A DNA stretch of 60,496 bases from Lachnospiraceae bacterium (GCA_024690605.1 JAILOV010000031.1:1-60496); one strand, 5' to 3'; numbered from the stretch's first letter, positions 45,037 to 54,127 are shown. The notes: generated by a model from the letters alone, not told the origin. Made by a program: numbers and translations.

Positions 45037-45546
45037 ATGAACGATTTAAGCGATAAGGAAAGCTTAGGCGAACTGATCCAGTATATTGTGATCCGTCTGG
45101 GCGAAGAGCAGTTCGGTATCGATATCCGCTATGTCGATAATATCGTCCGCATGCAGCAGATCACGCGCGTGCCCAAGGTGCAGCATTATATCAAGGGTGT
45201 CATCAATATCCGCGGTGATATCGTGCCCGTCATGAGCCTTCGCCTCATTATGGAAATGAATGAGGATGAGCTCACCGGCAAGACGAGGATCATCATCGTC
45301 AAGATGAGCGGCGGCAGCCTTGTTGGCTTCATTGTCGATCAGGTGGCACATGTGCTGACGCTGGATTCCAACAATGTTGAGAATGTGCGCCGCGGCGATG
45401 ACAGAAGACACGGTGAATTCCTCTCCGGTGTCGGCAAATATGAGGGCGGTCTCGTCTCCATTCTGGATCTGAACACGCTGGAGCTGGAGAGTCTGGAAGG
45501 CCGTGACAGAGAACGCGAAAAACAGCTGATCGCCGTGAATGAGTGA
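45037..45546 (+). CDS. cheW: Chemotaxis coupling protein CheW
   Basis: 169 residues. CheW fold with VIRLGEEQFGIDIRYVDNIV and a HYIKGVINIRGDIVPVMSLR core. It links receptors to CheA. Ribosome site AAAGGAG. Confidence 0.96.
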   Translation: MNDLSDKESLGELIQYIVIRLGEEQFGIDIRYVDNIVRMQQITRVPKVQHYIKGVINIRGDIVPVMSLRLIMEMNEDELTGKTRIIIVKMSGGSLVGFIVDQVAHVLTLDSNNVENVRRGDDRRHGEFLSGVGKYEGGLVSILDLNTLELESLEGRDREREKQLIAVNE

Positions 45547-45593
45547 TCCGCGGATTTCGGGATCAATGAACGAAGATCAAGAAAGGGGAGAAC

Positions 45594-46214
45594 ATGGCTG
45601 AGTTAAGCATGGAGCAGCTGTCCAGTCAATACTATGACATCCTTAAGGAACTGGGCAACATCGGTGCCGGCAATGCGACGACGGCACTTGCACAGATGCT
45701 GGGCGGCAAACTGGATATGTCCGTACCGCAGGTGCGTCTTCTGGAATTCAAGGAAGTCGGTGATCTGATGGGCGGTGCTGATCAGATCATGGCCGGCATC
45801 TATCTCGGCGTTGAGGGTGATATCACCGGAAGCATGATGTTCCTGCTCGGCATGGAGAGTGCCAGGCATCTGGTCAGCAAACTGATGATGCAGGAGCCGC
45901 AGGGTGAGATGTTCTCCGAGATCGAGCTGTCCGCACTCAAAGAGGTCGGCAACATCATCACGGGTTCTTATCTGAACTCCCTTTCAGCTCTGACCAACCT
46001 GAAGATGATCCCGACCGTACCGGCGGTCGCCGTGGATATGGCAGGAGCGATCCTCTCCGTACCTGCGATCGAATTCGGTCTGATCGGCGACAACATCCTT
46101 CTGATCGAAACGCAGTTTAATGACGAGACGCAGATGAACGGCTATTTCATTCTGCTTCCCGATCTCGATTCCTATGCCAAGATCCTTTCCTCGCTTGGCA
46201 TCAGCGTAGGTTGA
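45594..46214 (+). CDS. cheC: CheY-P phosphatase CheC
   Basis: 206 residues. Two active-site motifs, E19-LGN22 (ELGNIGAGNATTAL) and E117-VGN120 (EVGNIITGSYLNSL), identify CheC. It hydrolyses CheY-P and is stimulated by CheD, encoded next. Ribosome site AAAGGGGAG. Confidence 0.96.
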   Translation: MAELSMEQLSSQYYDILKELGNIGAGNATTALAQMLGGKLDMSVPQVRLLEFKEVGDLMGGADQIMAGIYLGVEGDITGSMMFLLGMESARHLVSKLMMQEPQGEMFSEIELSALKEVGNIITGSYLNSLSALTNLKMIPTVPAVAVDMAGAILSVPAIEFGLIGDNILLIETQFNDETQMNGYFILLPDLDSYAKILSSLGISVG

Positions 46215-46243
46215 CGAATGACTGAATAAGGAGATCGATCCAC

Positions 46244-46729
46244 ATGGGTAAATCAATTCTTGTCGGAATGGCCGATTTGAATGTATGTACAGCTCCTGAC
46301 AGCATCACGACGCTTGGCCTCGGCTCCTGCGTCGGGATCGCGATCAGGGATCCCGGAACCAAGATTGGCGGGCTGGCACATATCATGCTGCCTGACTCCA
46401 AGGAGATCAGCGGGATCTCACATGTGCCGAAGTTTGCCGATACCGGTATCGAAGAGCTGGTGAAAAAGGTGGTCGCGGCCGGTGCCGGCCGTGCGAGACT
46501 CGTGGCCAAGATCGCCGGCGGTGCGCAGATGTTTGCGATGAACAAGAACAGCAACACGATGAAGGTCGGGGAGCGCAATGTCATCGCCGTAAAGAAAAAA
46601 CTCAAGGAGATGGGCATCCGCCTTCTTGCCGAGGATACGGGTGATTCCTACGGACGCACGGTTGTGTTTTTCCCTGAGACCGGTGACTATGTGATCAAAA
46701 CCGTCGGGAAACCGGAAAAGACGATATGA
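46244..46729 (+). CDS. cheD: Chemoreceptor glutamine deamidase CheD
   Basis: 161 residues. Catalytic C29 (GLGSCVGIAI) and H46 (GGLAHIMLP). It deamidates receptors and activates CheC. Its stop overlaps the next ATG (ATGA). Confidence 0.96.
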   Translation: MGKSILVGMADLNVCTAPDSITTLGLGSCVGIAIRDPGTKIGGLAHIMLPDSKEISGISHVPKFADTGIEELVKKVVAAGAGRARLVAKIAGGAQMFAMNKNSNTMKVGERNVIAVKKKLKEMGIRLLAEDTGDSYGRTVVFFPETGDYVIKTVGKPEKTI

Positions 46730-47022
46730 AACAAACCAAACTGATCCCGCCGTTCGTGATGCTCGCGGCAACCGCTGCCGTAGCTGTTGTCACCTATCTG
46801 CGGGATTTTCCTTTCGGGAACTGGCTGATCCTTGTATTCGGTGTCATGCTGCTGTTTCTCTTCATCGGAGAGGTGCTCAGACAGATCATCGAATACTTCG
46901 TGGGAGCCAACGAAAGAAAGGAACTTGCCGAGAAAGAAGCAAGAGAAGCTGAATTATCCGCACAGGAGGGAAATACCAAAGAGGAGGAGAATCCGATCAG
47001 TGATCTGCCGCCTGATCAGTGA
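46726..47022 (+). CDS. Small membrane protein of unknown function between cheD and sigD
   Basis: 98 residues with two membrane helices (about 8-24 and 30-52), then a charged cytoplasmic tail ending in a Pro/Asp-rich segment. It is coupled to cheD by ATGA and is followed 10 nt later by sigD, which has a poor ribosome site. B. subtilis has nothing at this exact position. The location suggests a motility-related role; function unknown. Confidence 0.8.
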   Translation: MKQTKLIPPFVMLAATAAVAVVTYLRDFPFGNWLILVFGVMLLFLFIGEVLRQIIEYFVGANERKELAEKEAREAELSAQEGNTKEEENPISDLPPDQ

Positions 47023-47032
47023 GTAGATTGAG

Positions 47033-47806
47033 ATGGACGAAACCGCAAGGACAGAACTCTGGAAGTCATATACGGCTACGAGGACGCCTGAGCTTCGCGA
47101 GCAGCTGATTCTGGAATACGCGCCGCTTGTAAAGCTTGTCGCAGGGCGTCTTTCTATGTATCTGGGCTTTAATGTGGAATATGACGATCTGGTGGGGTAC
47201 GGGATCTTCGGACTCATCGATGCGATCGATAAATATGACACCATGAAGGATGTCAAATTTGAGACTTATGCAAGTCTCAGGATCCGCGGCGCAATCCTGG
47301 ACCAGATCCGCAAGATGGACTGGATCCCGCGCACGGTCAGACAGCGGCAGCGCAAGATCGATACGGCCATCCGGGAGATCGAAGCGGAGACCGGGCATGT
47401 GGCAACGGATGCCGAAATCGCCGCACGAATGGAGATCTCGGAGGACGAATACTACGAGTGGCAGAATCAGATGAAAGTCACCGGTGTCATCTCGCTCAAT
47501 GAATTCATGGAGAGCGGCAGTGACATTCCCGAGGAAAGCGGCAGTGACAACGCGCGTTTTGTGCGCCCCGAGGACGCTGTCGAAAAGGAAGAGCTGAAGA
47601 AAAAACTCGCAGAGGCACTCGAGATCCTGACAGACAAGGAAAAAAGAGTCATCGTCATGTACTACTACGAGGAGATGACGCTTAAGGAGATCGCGGCAGT
47701 GCTCGAGGTCACGGAATCCCGGATCTCGCAGCTGCACACGCGTGCACTTTCGAAAATGAAGCAGAAGATGGGCGTCTACATGGGCTTTTTATCCGAAATA
47801 TCTTGA
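47033..47806 (+). CDS. sigD: Flagellar RNA polymerase sigma factor SigD/FliA
   Basis: 257 residues. Region 2 (DDLVGYGIFGLIDAIDKYD) and region 4 (MTLKEIAAVLEVTESRISQL) of the sigma28 group are clear, with MDWIPRTVRQRQRKID typical of FliA. It has no strong Shine-Dalgarno and starts 10 nt after the upstream stop, so it probably depends on coupled translation. Candidate target promoters in this window precede flgB and fliK. Confidence 0.97.
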   Translation: MDETARTELWKSYTATRTPELREQLILEYAPLVKLVAGRLSMYLGFNVEYDDLVGYGIFGLIDAIDKYDTMKDVKFETYASLRIRGAILDQIRKMDWIPRTVRQRQRKIDTAIREIEAETGHVATDAEIAARMEISEDEYYEWQNQMKVTGVISLNEFMESGSDIPEESGSDNARFVRPEDAVEKEELKKKLAEALEILTDKEKRVIVMYYYEEMTLKEIAAVLEVTESRISQLHTRALSKMKQKMGVYMGFLSEIS

Positions 47807-47836
47807 TTACACAGGGGGACAAGGAGGAAGCGATCA

Positions 47837-49420
47837 ATGAACGGATATTTTCAGTTAGTTGCCAATTCGGACGGCGTGTTTCTTAAGGTGTTTGCACCGA
47901 CGGACGGCGGAACTCCGGTCACGACGCCGATGGTGCTCGAGTATCTGGACAAACAGAAACTGAAGGGGGAATCGGTCATTGTCGATAAGGCAGTCCGTGC
48001 TTCGGACGGACAGCCGGTGCGACTCTCTTCCGACAAGGTGCACCCGATCTGCGAGACCTATCGGCTGACGGTATCCGACGACAAGATGAGCGCCACGGCC
48101 TTTTTCTATCCGCCGATGGAAGGCGCGCAGTCCATGGATGCGGAAGAGCTGCTGGGTGATCTCAAACTCAAGAAGATCCTCTTTGGGATCAAAAAAGACA
48201 ACATCAAGGCCTATTTTGATCACCGTCAGTACTGCACGGAGATCGAGATCGCTCGCGGCAAGGATCCCCGTCACGGCTCGGATGCGGAGATCGGTTATCA
48301 TTTCAACACGGACCTGCACGCGAAGCCGACGATGAACGCGGACGGAACGGTGGACTATTTCCATCTGAATCTTATCAATCACTGCCAGGACGGCGATGAA
48401 CTCGCGACGCTCACCCCCGAGGATCCCGGCGATAACGGCATGAACATCTACGCGGATCCGGTGAGACCCCGCAAGGTCCGTGTGCTCGTGCTGCATCCCG
48501 GCAAGAACACGAGGCTTTCGGAAGATAAGCAGCATCTGTTCGCGACAAAAACCGGCCATGTGATCATGGAAGGCGATCATGTTTCGGTTTCCGACGTCAT
48601 GAGTGTGGAAAATGTCGACACCTCCACGGGCAATATCGAATATGACGGAAGTGTTGAGGTCAAAGGTGTTGTTTCCTCCAACTTTGAGGTCAAATGCAAG
48701 GGCAATATCGTCGTGAAGGGCATCGTTGAAGGCGCAGTGATCGAGGCGGGCGGTGACGTGATCCTCGAGCGCGGGATCAACGGCATGGGGCACGGCGTGA
48801 TCAAGGCGGGCAGGAACATCATCACCAAGTTCATCGAAAACGCCGAGGTGAACGCTACCGGCAGCATCACGGCGGAATCGATCATCCAGGGCAGGGTCAC
48901 CGCGGGGACCAGCATCGATGTGAGCGGCAAGCGCGGCAACATCACTGCCGGTCATGTGACCGCGACCGAACAGATCTCCGCCAAGACGATCGGCTCCGAA
49001 ATGGGCACGACCACGATCGTTGAAGTCGGCGTGAATCCCGGCCTTCGCGCGCAGATCAAGGATGTTGAGCAGGAGATCGCCACTGCCACCAAGAACCTGC
49101 AGACGATCGAGCCCACGGTCGCCGGTTTCACGGACAAGCTTCGCAAGGGATTCAAGCCGACGCCGGATCAGATGTCTTATGTGAAAAAACTCTCCGAAAC
49201 GGCAAAGATCCTTCATAAGCAGCTCGAAGAGAAGAACAAGGAGATCGAGGAACTCAGCGCACAGCTTCAGGATGTGAAGAAAGCGAGCGTCAAGTTTACG
49301 GGCACGGCTTATCCCGGTGTGCAGATCATGATCGGTTCACTGTCGCAGACGCTGAAAAAAGAGTACAAATACGGCAAATTCTTCAGTGACGGCGGCGATG
49401 TCCGTTACACTGCCCTGTAG
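47837..49420 (+). CDS. fapA: FapA (DUF342) family protein
   Basis: 527 residues. An N-terminal FapA domain is followed by a long beta-helix-like repeat region (about 250-400, VSSNFEVKCKGNIVVKGIVE and later GRVTAGTSIDVSGKRGNIT), ending in a coiled coil. DUF342 proteins are widespread next to flagellar or cell-surface clusters; some are linked to polymerisation of cell-surface structures. It follows sigD by 30 nt with AAGGAGG. Role inferred from context. Confidence 0.88.
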   Translation: MNGYFQLVANSDGVFLKVFAPTDGGTPVTTPMVLEYLDKQKLKGESVIVDKAVRASDGQPVRLSSDKVHPICETYRLTVSDDKMSATAFFYPPMEGAQSMDAEELLGDLKLKKILFGIKKDNIKAYFDHRQYCTEIEIARGKDPRHGSDAEIGYHFNTDLHAKPTMNADGTVDYFHLNLINHCQDGDELATLTPEDPGDNGMNIYADPVRPRKVRVLVLHPGKNTRLSEDKQHLFATKTGHVIMEGDHVSVSDVMSVENVDTSTGNIEYDGSVEVKGVVSSNFEVKCKGNIVVKGIVEGAVIEAGGDVILERGINGMGHGVIKAGRNIITKFIENAEVNATGSITAESIIQGRVTAGTSIDVSGKRGNITAGHVTATEQISAKTIGSEMGTTTIVEVGVNPGLRAQIKDVEQEIATATKNLQTIEPTVAGFTDKLRKGFKPTPDQMSYVKKLSETAKILHKQLEEKNKEIEELSAQLQDVKKASVKFTGTAYPGVQIMIGSLSQTLKKEYKYGKFFSDGGDVRYTAL

Positions 49421-49452
49421 ACGGTTCCGAAGATCCGGGGTGGAGGAAGAGG

Positions 49453-49818
49453 ATGTCGATCAATCGTGTGGATGTGCAGGGGACCTTTATCCGGCAGGAT
49501 GTGGCACAGGTCCGGCAGGAAGAGGAAAACCGTACCTATGCGGATATGACACGGCTCGCTTCCCAGTTTGAGCAGGAAGCGGAGGAAAATCACATTGCCG
49601 TCACGCAGACCGAAGCTTATGAGCGCGGTGACGAAAAATATGATGCGAGTGAGGAAGGTAAAAACAAGCATCTGCTGAATAACGCAAAAAGAGGAAAAAC
49701 GAAGAAAAAGAGGGAGGAAGAGATGTTGCCGGATCCCGACGGCGTGATCATCGGTCCGGACGGAAAGCCGATGAATTATACGGGTGTAAGGCACGCATCC
49801 TTTGATCTGAAGATCTGA
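49453..49818 (+). CDS. Small charged protein of unknown function
   Basis: 121 residues, soluble, Glu/Lys-rich and mostly helical, with a Lys-rich stretch (about 75-92) and a tidy C-terminal segment DGVIIGPDGKPMNYTGVRHA. No motif recognised. It sits between fapA and the SwrB-position gene with a 2-nt gap to the latter, so it is probably part of the sigD operon tail. Confidence 0.78.
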   Translation: MSINRVDVQGTFIRQDVAQVRQEEENRTYADMTRLASQFEQEAEENHIAVTQTEAYERGDEKYDASEEGKNKHLLNNAKRGKTKKKREEEMLPDPDGVIIGPDGKPMNYTGVRHASFDLKI

Positions 49819-49820
49819 AC

Positions 49821-50780
49821 ATGATCAGCGTAACGGAAATCATCTTAATCATCGCGGGATTCGTGATCGTCGTGCTGGGCTATGTGCTTCCGGCCGGCAA
49901 AGGCGATGCACATGTCGATCCCGAAGAGGTCGCCGAGCTGGTACAGGACCGACTGGACCAGTCTCTGAATGATTCTGTGCGCCGTCAGATCGATGGCATG
50001 GCGAGAGACGCCGTATCCGACGCGATCGATGACAACAAGCTCGATCTTTCGCGGATCTCCAACGAAAAAGTGATGGAGATCAGTGAATATGCCGGTACGG
50101 TCATGGATGACATCAAGAAAAACCATGACGAAGTGGTCTTCATGTATGACATGCTCAATGACAAGCACAAGAATCTGACCAGCACGGTCAGCGAAATGAC
50201 CCGCACGGCGGAGAATGCGAAGCAGACCGTGCGGGATGCGGAGCTGACCGCCAGGGATGCCAGGGATGCGGCGGCAACGCTTGATGCCGTGACGGCAAGG
50301 GCAAAGGCTGCGCAGGCGGAACAGCGCATGGAAAAAGCCCGTCAGGAAAGTGTCACAAAGCCTGCCACGCCGGCTGCAGAAGAAACTGTTCCGGATCCGG
50401 CAACAGCCGTTCAGACTGATGAGCATGACGCGGACGGTGACCGTTTCAGTTCGATCTTTCCGGATCTGCCGCATGTTTCCGAAGATCAGGAAGCTGCGGT
50501 GATCGCGGAGACTGCGCAAGCCGGAAATGCCGGGCAGACGGAAAGCGGAGAATCCGGCACAAACGCGGGAACGGAACAGGGGGTTCGAACCGCAAACACA
50601 CCCAATACGGTCAAACCTGCCGTGAAACGGGCCGGAGCCGGCGAACCGATGTCACAGAACAGACAGATCCTTGAGATGCATAACGCCGGGAAGTCCAACA
50701 TGGTGATCGCCAGAGAACTGGGACTCGGGATCGGTGAGGTGCGTCTGGTGATCGATCTTTCCAAAAAACAGAACAAATAA
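49821..50780 (+). CDS. Membrane-anchored coiled-coil protein with C-terminal HTH (DUF6115-like, SwrB position)
   Basis: 319 residues. An N-terminal membrane helix (about 5-23), an acidic helical region, a coiled coil (about 110-180), a disordered Thr/Glu/Ala spacer and a C-terminal HTH-like segment (NMVIARELGLGIGEVRLVID, about 294-313). In B. subtilis the gene after sigD is swrB, which has one membrane helix and aids C-ring and export-gate activation. Positional equivalence is my inference; homology needs a search. Confidence 0.75.
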   Translation: MISVTEIILIIAGFVIVVLGYVLPAGKGDAHVDPEEVAELVQDRLDQSLNDSVRRQIDGMARDAVSDAIDDNKLDLSRISNEKVMEISEYAGTVMDDIKKNHDEVVFMYDMLNDKHKNLTSTVSEMTRTAENAKQTVRDAELTARDARDAAATLDAVTARAKAAQAEQRMEKARQESVTKPATPAAEETVPDPATAVQTDEHDADGDRFSSIFPDLPHVSEDQEAAVIAETAQAGNAGQTESGESGTNAGTEQGVRTANTPNTVKPAVKRAGAGEPMSQNRQILEMHNAGKSNMVIARELGLGIGEVRLVIDLSKKQNK

Positions 50781-50791
50781 GAGAGCAGAAA

Positions 50792-51769
50792 ATGAAGCTG
50801 AAGTACTATCTGCGCGGTATGGGCATCGGGATCATCCTTACCGCTATCATCATGGGGATCGCACTCCGCGGCCGGAAGGAAACGCTGTCCGATGCGGAGA
50901 TCATGGCAAGAGCCAGAGAACTTGGCATGATCGATGCGACAGTTCTGTCCGATTACGCCGCCCAGGGAAGCTCCGGTGAACTTCTCGGCGGAACGGGGGA
51001 AAACGGCAACGCGGCCGACGGAAGCGCAGGCGTTTCCGTCAAAAGCGTCACGCAGTCCGGAGATGCGGCATCCCACCGCGTGGTCTTTGAGCCTGTGGAG
51101 CCCAAGGATCATACAGATGCAGGCACGGGAAGCGGCAGCGATACGACCGGCGGAGCCAGCGGCAGATCTGCGGATGCTTCTCTGAAAGCTTCCTCTTCCG
51201 CAACGTCTTCTTCGATATCCTCTGCATCGGCCTCGGGAAATACAGCAGGCACCGGTGCCTCTTCGACCGGCAGTGAGCCCTCCCTGTCTGTTGTTTCGTC
51301 CGTTGGTTCCTCTGTCGGTTCATCCGCTGAAGCGGCTGCGGTTATCGTAAACAGCTCCGCTAATGAAGCATCGACAAACAGTGCTGCTTCTTCCGATACT
51401 TCGGTTTCGTCAAAAGCGCAGGAATCGGATTCTTCCGCCGCAGCCTCAACAAAAGCAGCATCGGCCTCGTCTTCACAGAATGTGACGACTCCTTCAAGTA
51501 CGTCAACGACTGCTGATACAAGCGCTTCGAAGACGACGGAACCCGCACAGGAATCCGTTGTTACAGGCGGCAAGACGGTCATGATCCCCGGCGGTGTCGG
51601 TTCCGAGACGGTCGCGGCGATCCTGGAGCGGGAGGGGCTTATCGATTCCGCTTCATCCTTTGACAAATATCTCTGCGACAGCCATGTTGACAGGATCCTC
51701 CGGAGCGGCACCAAAACGATCCCCGAGGGAGCTACCTGGGAGCAGATCGCGGGGATCCTGACAAGGTGA
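50792..51769 (+). CDS. Ser-rich membrane protein with an MltG/YceG-like terminal domain
   Basis: 325 residues. An N-terminal membrane helix (about 8-25), a short ETLSDAEIMARARELGMI segment, a ~190-residue Ser/Ala/Thr-rich low-complexity stretch, and a C-terminal LysM-like module (PGGVGSETVAAILEREGLID ... KTIPEGATWEQIAGILT) resembling the N-terminal module of MltG. The lytic transglycosylase catalytic domain is absent, so it is not a functional MltG. It may anchor or sense cell wall. Confidence 0.72.
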   Translation: MKLKYYLRGMGIGIILTAIIMGIALRGRKETLSDAEIMARARELGMIDATVLSDYAAQGSSGELLGGTGENGNAADGSAGVSVKSVTQSGDAASHRVVFEPVEPKDHTDAGTGSGSDTTGGASGRSADASLKASSSATSSSISSASASGNTAGTGASSTGSEPSLSVVSSVGSSVGSSAEAAAVIVNSSANEASTNSAASSDTSVSSKAQESDSSAAASTKAASASSSQNVTTPSSTSTTADTSASKTTEPAQESVVTGGKTVMIPGGVGSETVAAILEREGLIDSASSFDKYLCDSHVDRILRSGTKTIPEGATWEQIAGILTR

Positions 51770-51800
51770 TGATATGATGAAGCAATAATCAAGAGTTCAA

Positions 51801-51829
51801 TTGACGGTATTTGATCTGATCACTAAAGA
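51801..51829 (+). promoter_or_regulatory. Sigma A promoter of the Sel1-repeat gene
   Basis: TTGACG (51801-51806), 17-nt spacer, TAAAGA (51824-51829). Predicted start 25-30 nt before the AGGAG ribosome site. Confidence 0.6.
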
Positions 51830-51861
51830 TACAGCACATTCAACATCTGAGGAGAACGCAA

Positions 51862-53100
51862 ATGAAAAAGACATCCGTGATTTTCAATTCGATTATTCTG
51901 TCGGTTCTTCTTCTGTTTCTCACGTTCTGTTCCTTTTCGGTTCCTGTCAATGCTTCCGGGAACAGTAATTCCAATAATGCAGCCGTAACGGCGGGGAAGA
52001 TGTATAAGGCCGGGGATGAATATGACCGCAGGGGGGATTATCAGTCTGCCTTATCGTGTTACCAGAATGCGATCAAGGGCGGGTCCACCAAGGCGATGTA
52101 TCGAATGGGGCTTCTGTATGTATATGGTCGAGGCGTAAAAACGGATTGGAATACGGCCGCGGAACTGTTTAATATGGCCTGCAAAAACGGGGATCCGGAC
52201 GGGCTGGCCGGATTGGGGCAGATGTATAAAGAAGCCAAAGACTATAAAAACGCAGTGGCATGTTTTCAGAAAGGGATGGAATATAAAAGTGCACCAGCCA
52301 TTAACGGTATGGGTGTGATGTATTACAACGGCACAGGTGTTACCAAGGACAGCAGCAAAGCTGTTAAGCTTTTTAAAGAGGCTGCACAAAAGGGCAATTT
52401 TAATTCGATGAGAAATGTCGGCCTGTGCTATGAAAATGGGGAGGGTGTCGAAAAAAGCGGCAATTCTGCGTATCATTACTATAAATTGGCTGCGGAAAAC
52501 GGGTGGTACCAGTGCTATATGGACATGGCCAGATTGTATAAGGAAGTAGAAAAGAACAATCAGAAGGCGCTCAACTGCTATGAAAAAGCGGCAGATCTCG
52601 GTTATGTGCCTGCGATGGCCAGACTGGGAAATATGTATTATTCCGGCAAAGACATTGTTTATCAGAATTATGACAAGGCAAAAGCATATTATGAGATAGC
52701 GGCCGACAAGAATGATCCGGATTCCATGAACAATCTGGGCGTCATGTACTACAACGGTTATGGTGTTAAAAAAGATTTAAAGCAGGCACAGTACTGGTTT
52801 AAGCAGGCATCGCTTGCCGGCAGTGAAAAGGGAACGTCCAATTTGGAGGTCGTCAATAACGCGATCAAGAACGCTTCGCAGAATACCTCTTCCGGATCCT
52901 CCTCGAACGGGAAGGTTACCAAAAAAGATCTGCAAAAAGCTTCGGAAACCTTTTCGGATCTATCGGAAAAAGCCGAAACGATCGGCGCGCTGGCTGATTC
53001 CTTTGAAAGCGAGGGACTCAGCAATGCTGCGGAAAGCGTGAAGAAATGGTCGAACAGAGCGGCCATCGCCGCCGAGATCTTCTCGTGGTTTGCCGAATAG
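51862..53100 (+). CDS. Secreted Sel1/TPR-like repeat protein
   Basis: 412 residues. A Sec signal peptide (hydrophobic 9-27, cleavage near VNASG) is followed by about eight Sel1-type repeats of ~36 residues (AMYRMGLLYVYGRGVKTDWN, AINGMGVMYYNGTGVTKDS, SMNNLGVMYYNGYGVKKDL), then a Ser-rich linker and a short helical end. Sel1 repeats mediate protein-protein contacts. The gene is noticeably richer in A+T than its neighbours and has its own promoter, suggesting transfer or a distinct history. It separates the sigD tail from rpsB. Confidence 0.85.
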   Translation: MKKTSVIFNSIILSVLLLFLTFCSFSVPVNASGNSNSNNAAVTAGKMYKAGDEYDRRGDYQSALSCYQNAIKGGSTKAMYRMGLLYVYGRGVKTDWNTAAELFNMACKNGDPDGLAGLGQMYKEAKDYKNAVACFQKGMEYKSAPAINGMGVMYYNGTGVTKDSSKAVKLFKEAAQKGNFNSMRNVGLCYENGEGVEKSGNSAYHYYKLAAENGWYQCYMDMARLYKEVEKNNQKALNCYEKAADLGYVPAMARLGNMYYSGKDIVYQNYDKAKAYYEIAADKNDPDSMNNLGVMYYNGYGVKKDLKQAQYWFKQASLAGSEKGTSNLEVVNNAIKNASQNTSSGSSSNGKVTKKDLQKASETFSDLSEKAETIGALADSFESEGLSNAAESVKKWSNRAAIAAEIFSWFAE

Positions 53101-53117
53101 ATCGGCGGATATTCCGC

Positions 53118-53146
53118 TTGCATTTTCTGTGAAGATATGTTAATAT
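53118..53146 (+). promoter_or_regulatory. Sigma A promoter of rpsB-tsf
   Basis: TTGCAT (53118-53123), 17-nt spacer, TAATAT (53141-53146). The leader to rpsB would be about 140 nt. Confidence 0.6.
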
Positions 53147-53154
53147 TTTGATTC

Positions 53155-53186
53155 GCGGTCTGCGGACACGCAGGCCGCATTTTATT
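53155..53186 (+). terminator. Hairpin with T-rich tail in the rpsB upstream region
   Basis: GCGGTCTGCG (53155-53164) pairs with CGCAGGCCGC (53169-53178), then ATTTTATT. It may terminate the Sel1 gene. It lies just after the predicted rpsB start, so a 5'-stabilising or autoregulatory role is also possible. Confidence 0.6.
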
Positions 53187-53292
53187 GTCACCGGGCGATG
53201 GCCCCAAACTGCACGCGTGCGGGATTTCGGTGCGGACAGAGGTTCCTGATTGAACAGCGCACGCGGAAGAACAACCGAAACGGAGGGTAAAA

Positions 53293-54054
53293 ATGAGTGT
53301 AGTAAGCATGAGACAGCTGCTGGAGGCGGGTGTGCACTTCGGTCATCAGACCAAGCGCTGGAACCCCAAGATGGCACCGTACATCTTCACGGAGAGAAAC
53401 GGCATCCACATCATCGATCTGCAGCAGACGGTGGGCAAGGTTGACGAAGCCTACAAGGCAGTGTTCGAGATCGCCGAGCAGGGCGGCACGATCATGTTCG
53501 TCGGCACCAAGAAGCAGGCGCAGGATGCCGTCAAGGCAGAGGCTGAGCGCTGCGGCATGTTCTATGTGAACGAGAGATGGCTCGGCGGTATGCTGACCAA
53601 CTTCACGACGATCCAGTCCCGCATCGGCAGACTCAAGGAGATCGAGCGGATGCAGTTCGACGGTACCTTTGAAGTTCTTCCCAAGAAAGAAGTTGCCGGT
53701 CTCAAAAAGGAATACGAAAAGCTGAACAAGAACCTCGGCGGTATCCGTGACATGAAGCGCATTCCCGATGCGATCTTCGTTGTCGATCCCAAGAAGGAAA
53801 AGATCTGCGTCAACGAAGCGCAGGCGCTGGGCATCACCCTGATCGGTATCGTCGACACCAACTGTGATCCCGAAGAGCTCAACTATGTGATCCCTGGCAA
53901 CGATGACGCGATCCGTGCCGTCAAGCTCCTGGTCGGCCGTATGGCGGATGCCGTCATTGAAGCCAAGGAAGGCAAAGAGATGAGCACCGAACCGAAAGAG
54001 GATGCACCGGCTGTTAGTGAGTCCGCAGCAGGCGAGGAAGCAGAGGAAGCTTAA
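53293..54054 (+). CDS. rpsB: 30S ribosomal protein S2
   Basis: 253 residues. The N-terminal [20 protein letters not shown] and the [18 protein letters not shown] core are diagnostic. Ribosome site CGGAGGG. A ~15-residue Glu/Ala-rich C-terminal tail follows the usual end. Followed by tsf after a 110-nt structured spacer; S2 often autoregulates through its leader in bacteria. Confidence 0.98.
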   Translation: MSVVSMRQLLEAGVHFGHQTKRWNPKMAPYIFTERNGIHIIDLQQTVGKVDEAYKAVFEIAEQGGTIMFVGTKKQAQDAVKAEAERCGMFYVNERWLGGMLTNFTTIQSRIGRLKEIERMQFDGTFEVLPKKEVAGLKKEYEKLNKNLGGIRDMKRIPDAIFVVDPKKEKICVNEAQALGITLIGIVDTNCDPEELNYVIPGNDDAIRAVKLLVGRMADAVIEAKEGKEMSTEPKEDAPAVSESAAGEEAEEA

Positions 54055-54067
54055 AGTAGAGATTAGA

Positions 54068-54127
54068 GCCTGCCATACAGGCGCACTTAATGAGACGAGC
54101 ATGAAATGCGAAGTCGAATTTAGTGCG
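54068..54127 (+). other. Structured spacer between rpsB and tsf
   Basis: Two stems: GCCTG (54068-54072)/CAGGC (54078-54082), and CGCACTTAAT (54082-54091)/ATTTAGTGCG (54118-54127) with one mismatch. No T-run follows. It could tune tsf expression or RNA processing. Confidence 0.45.
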
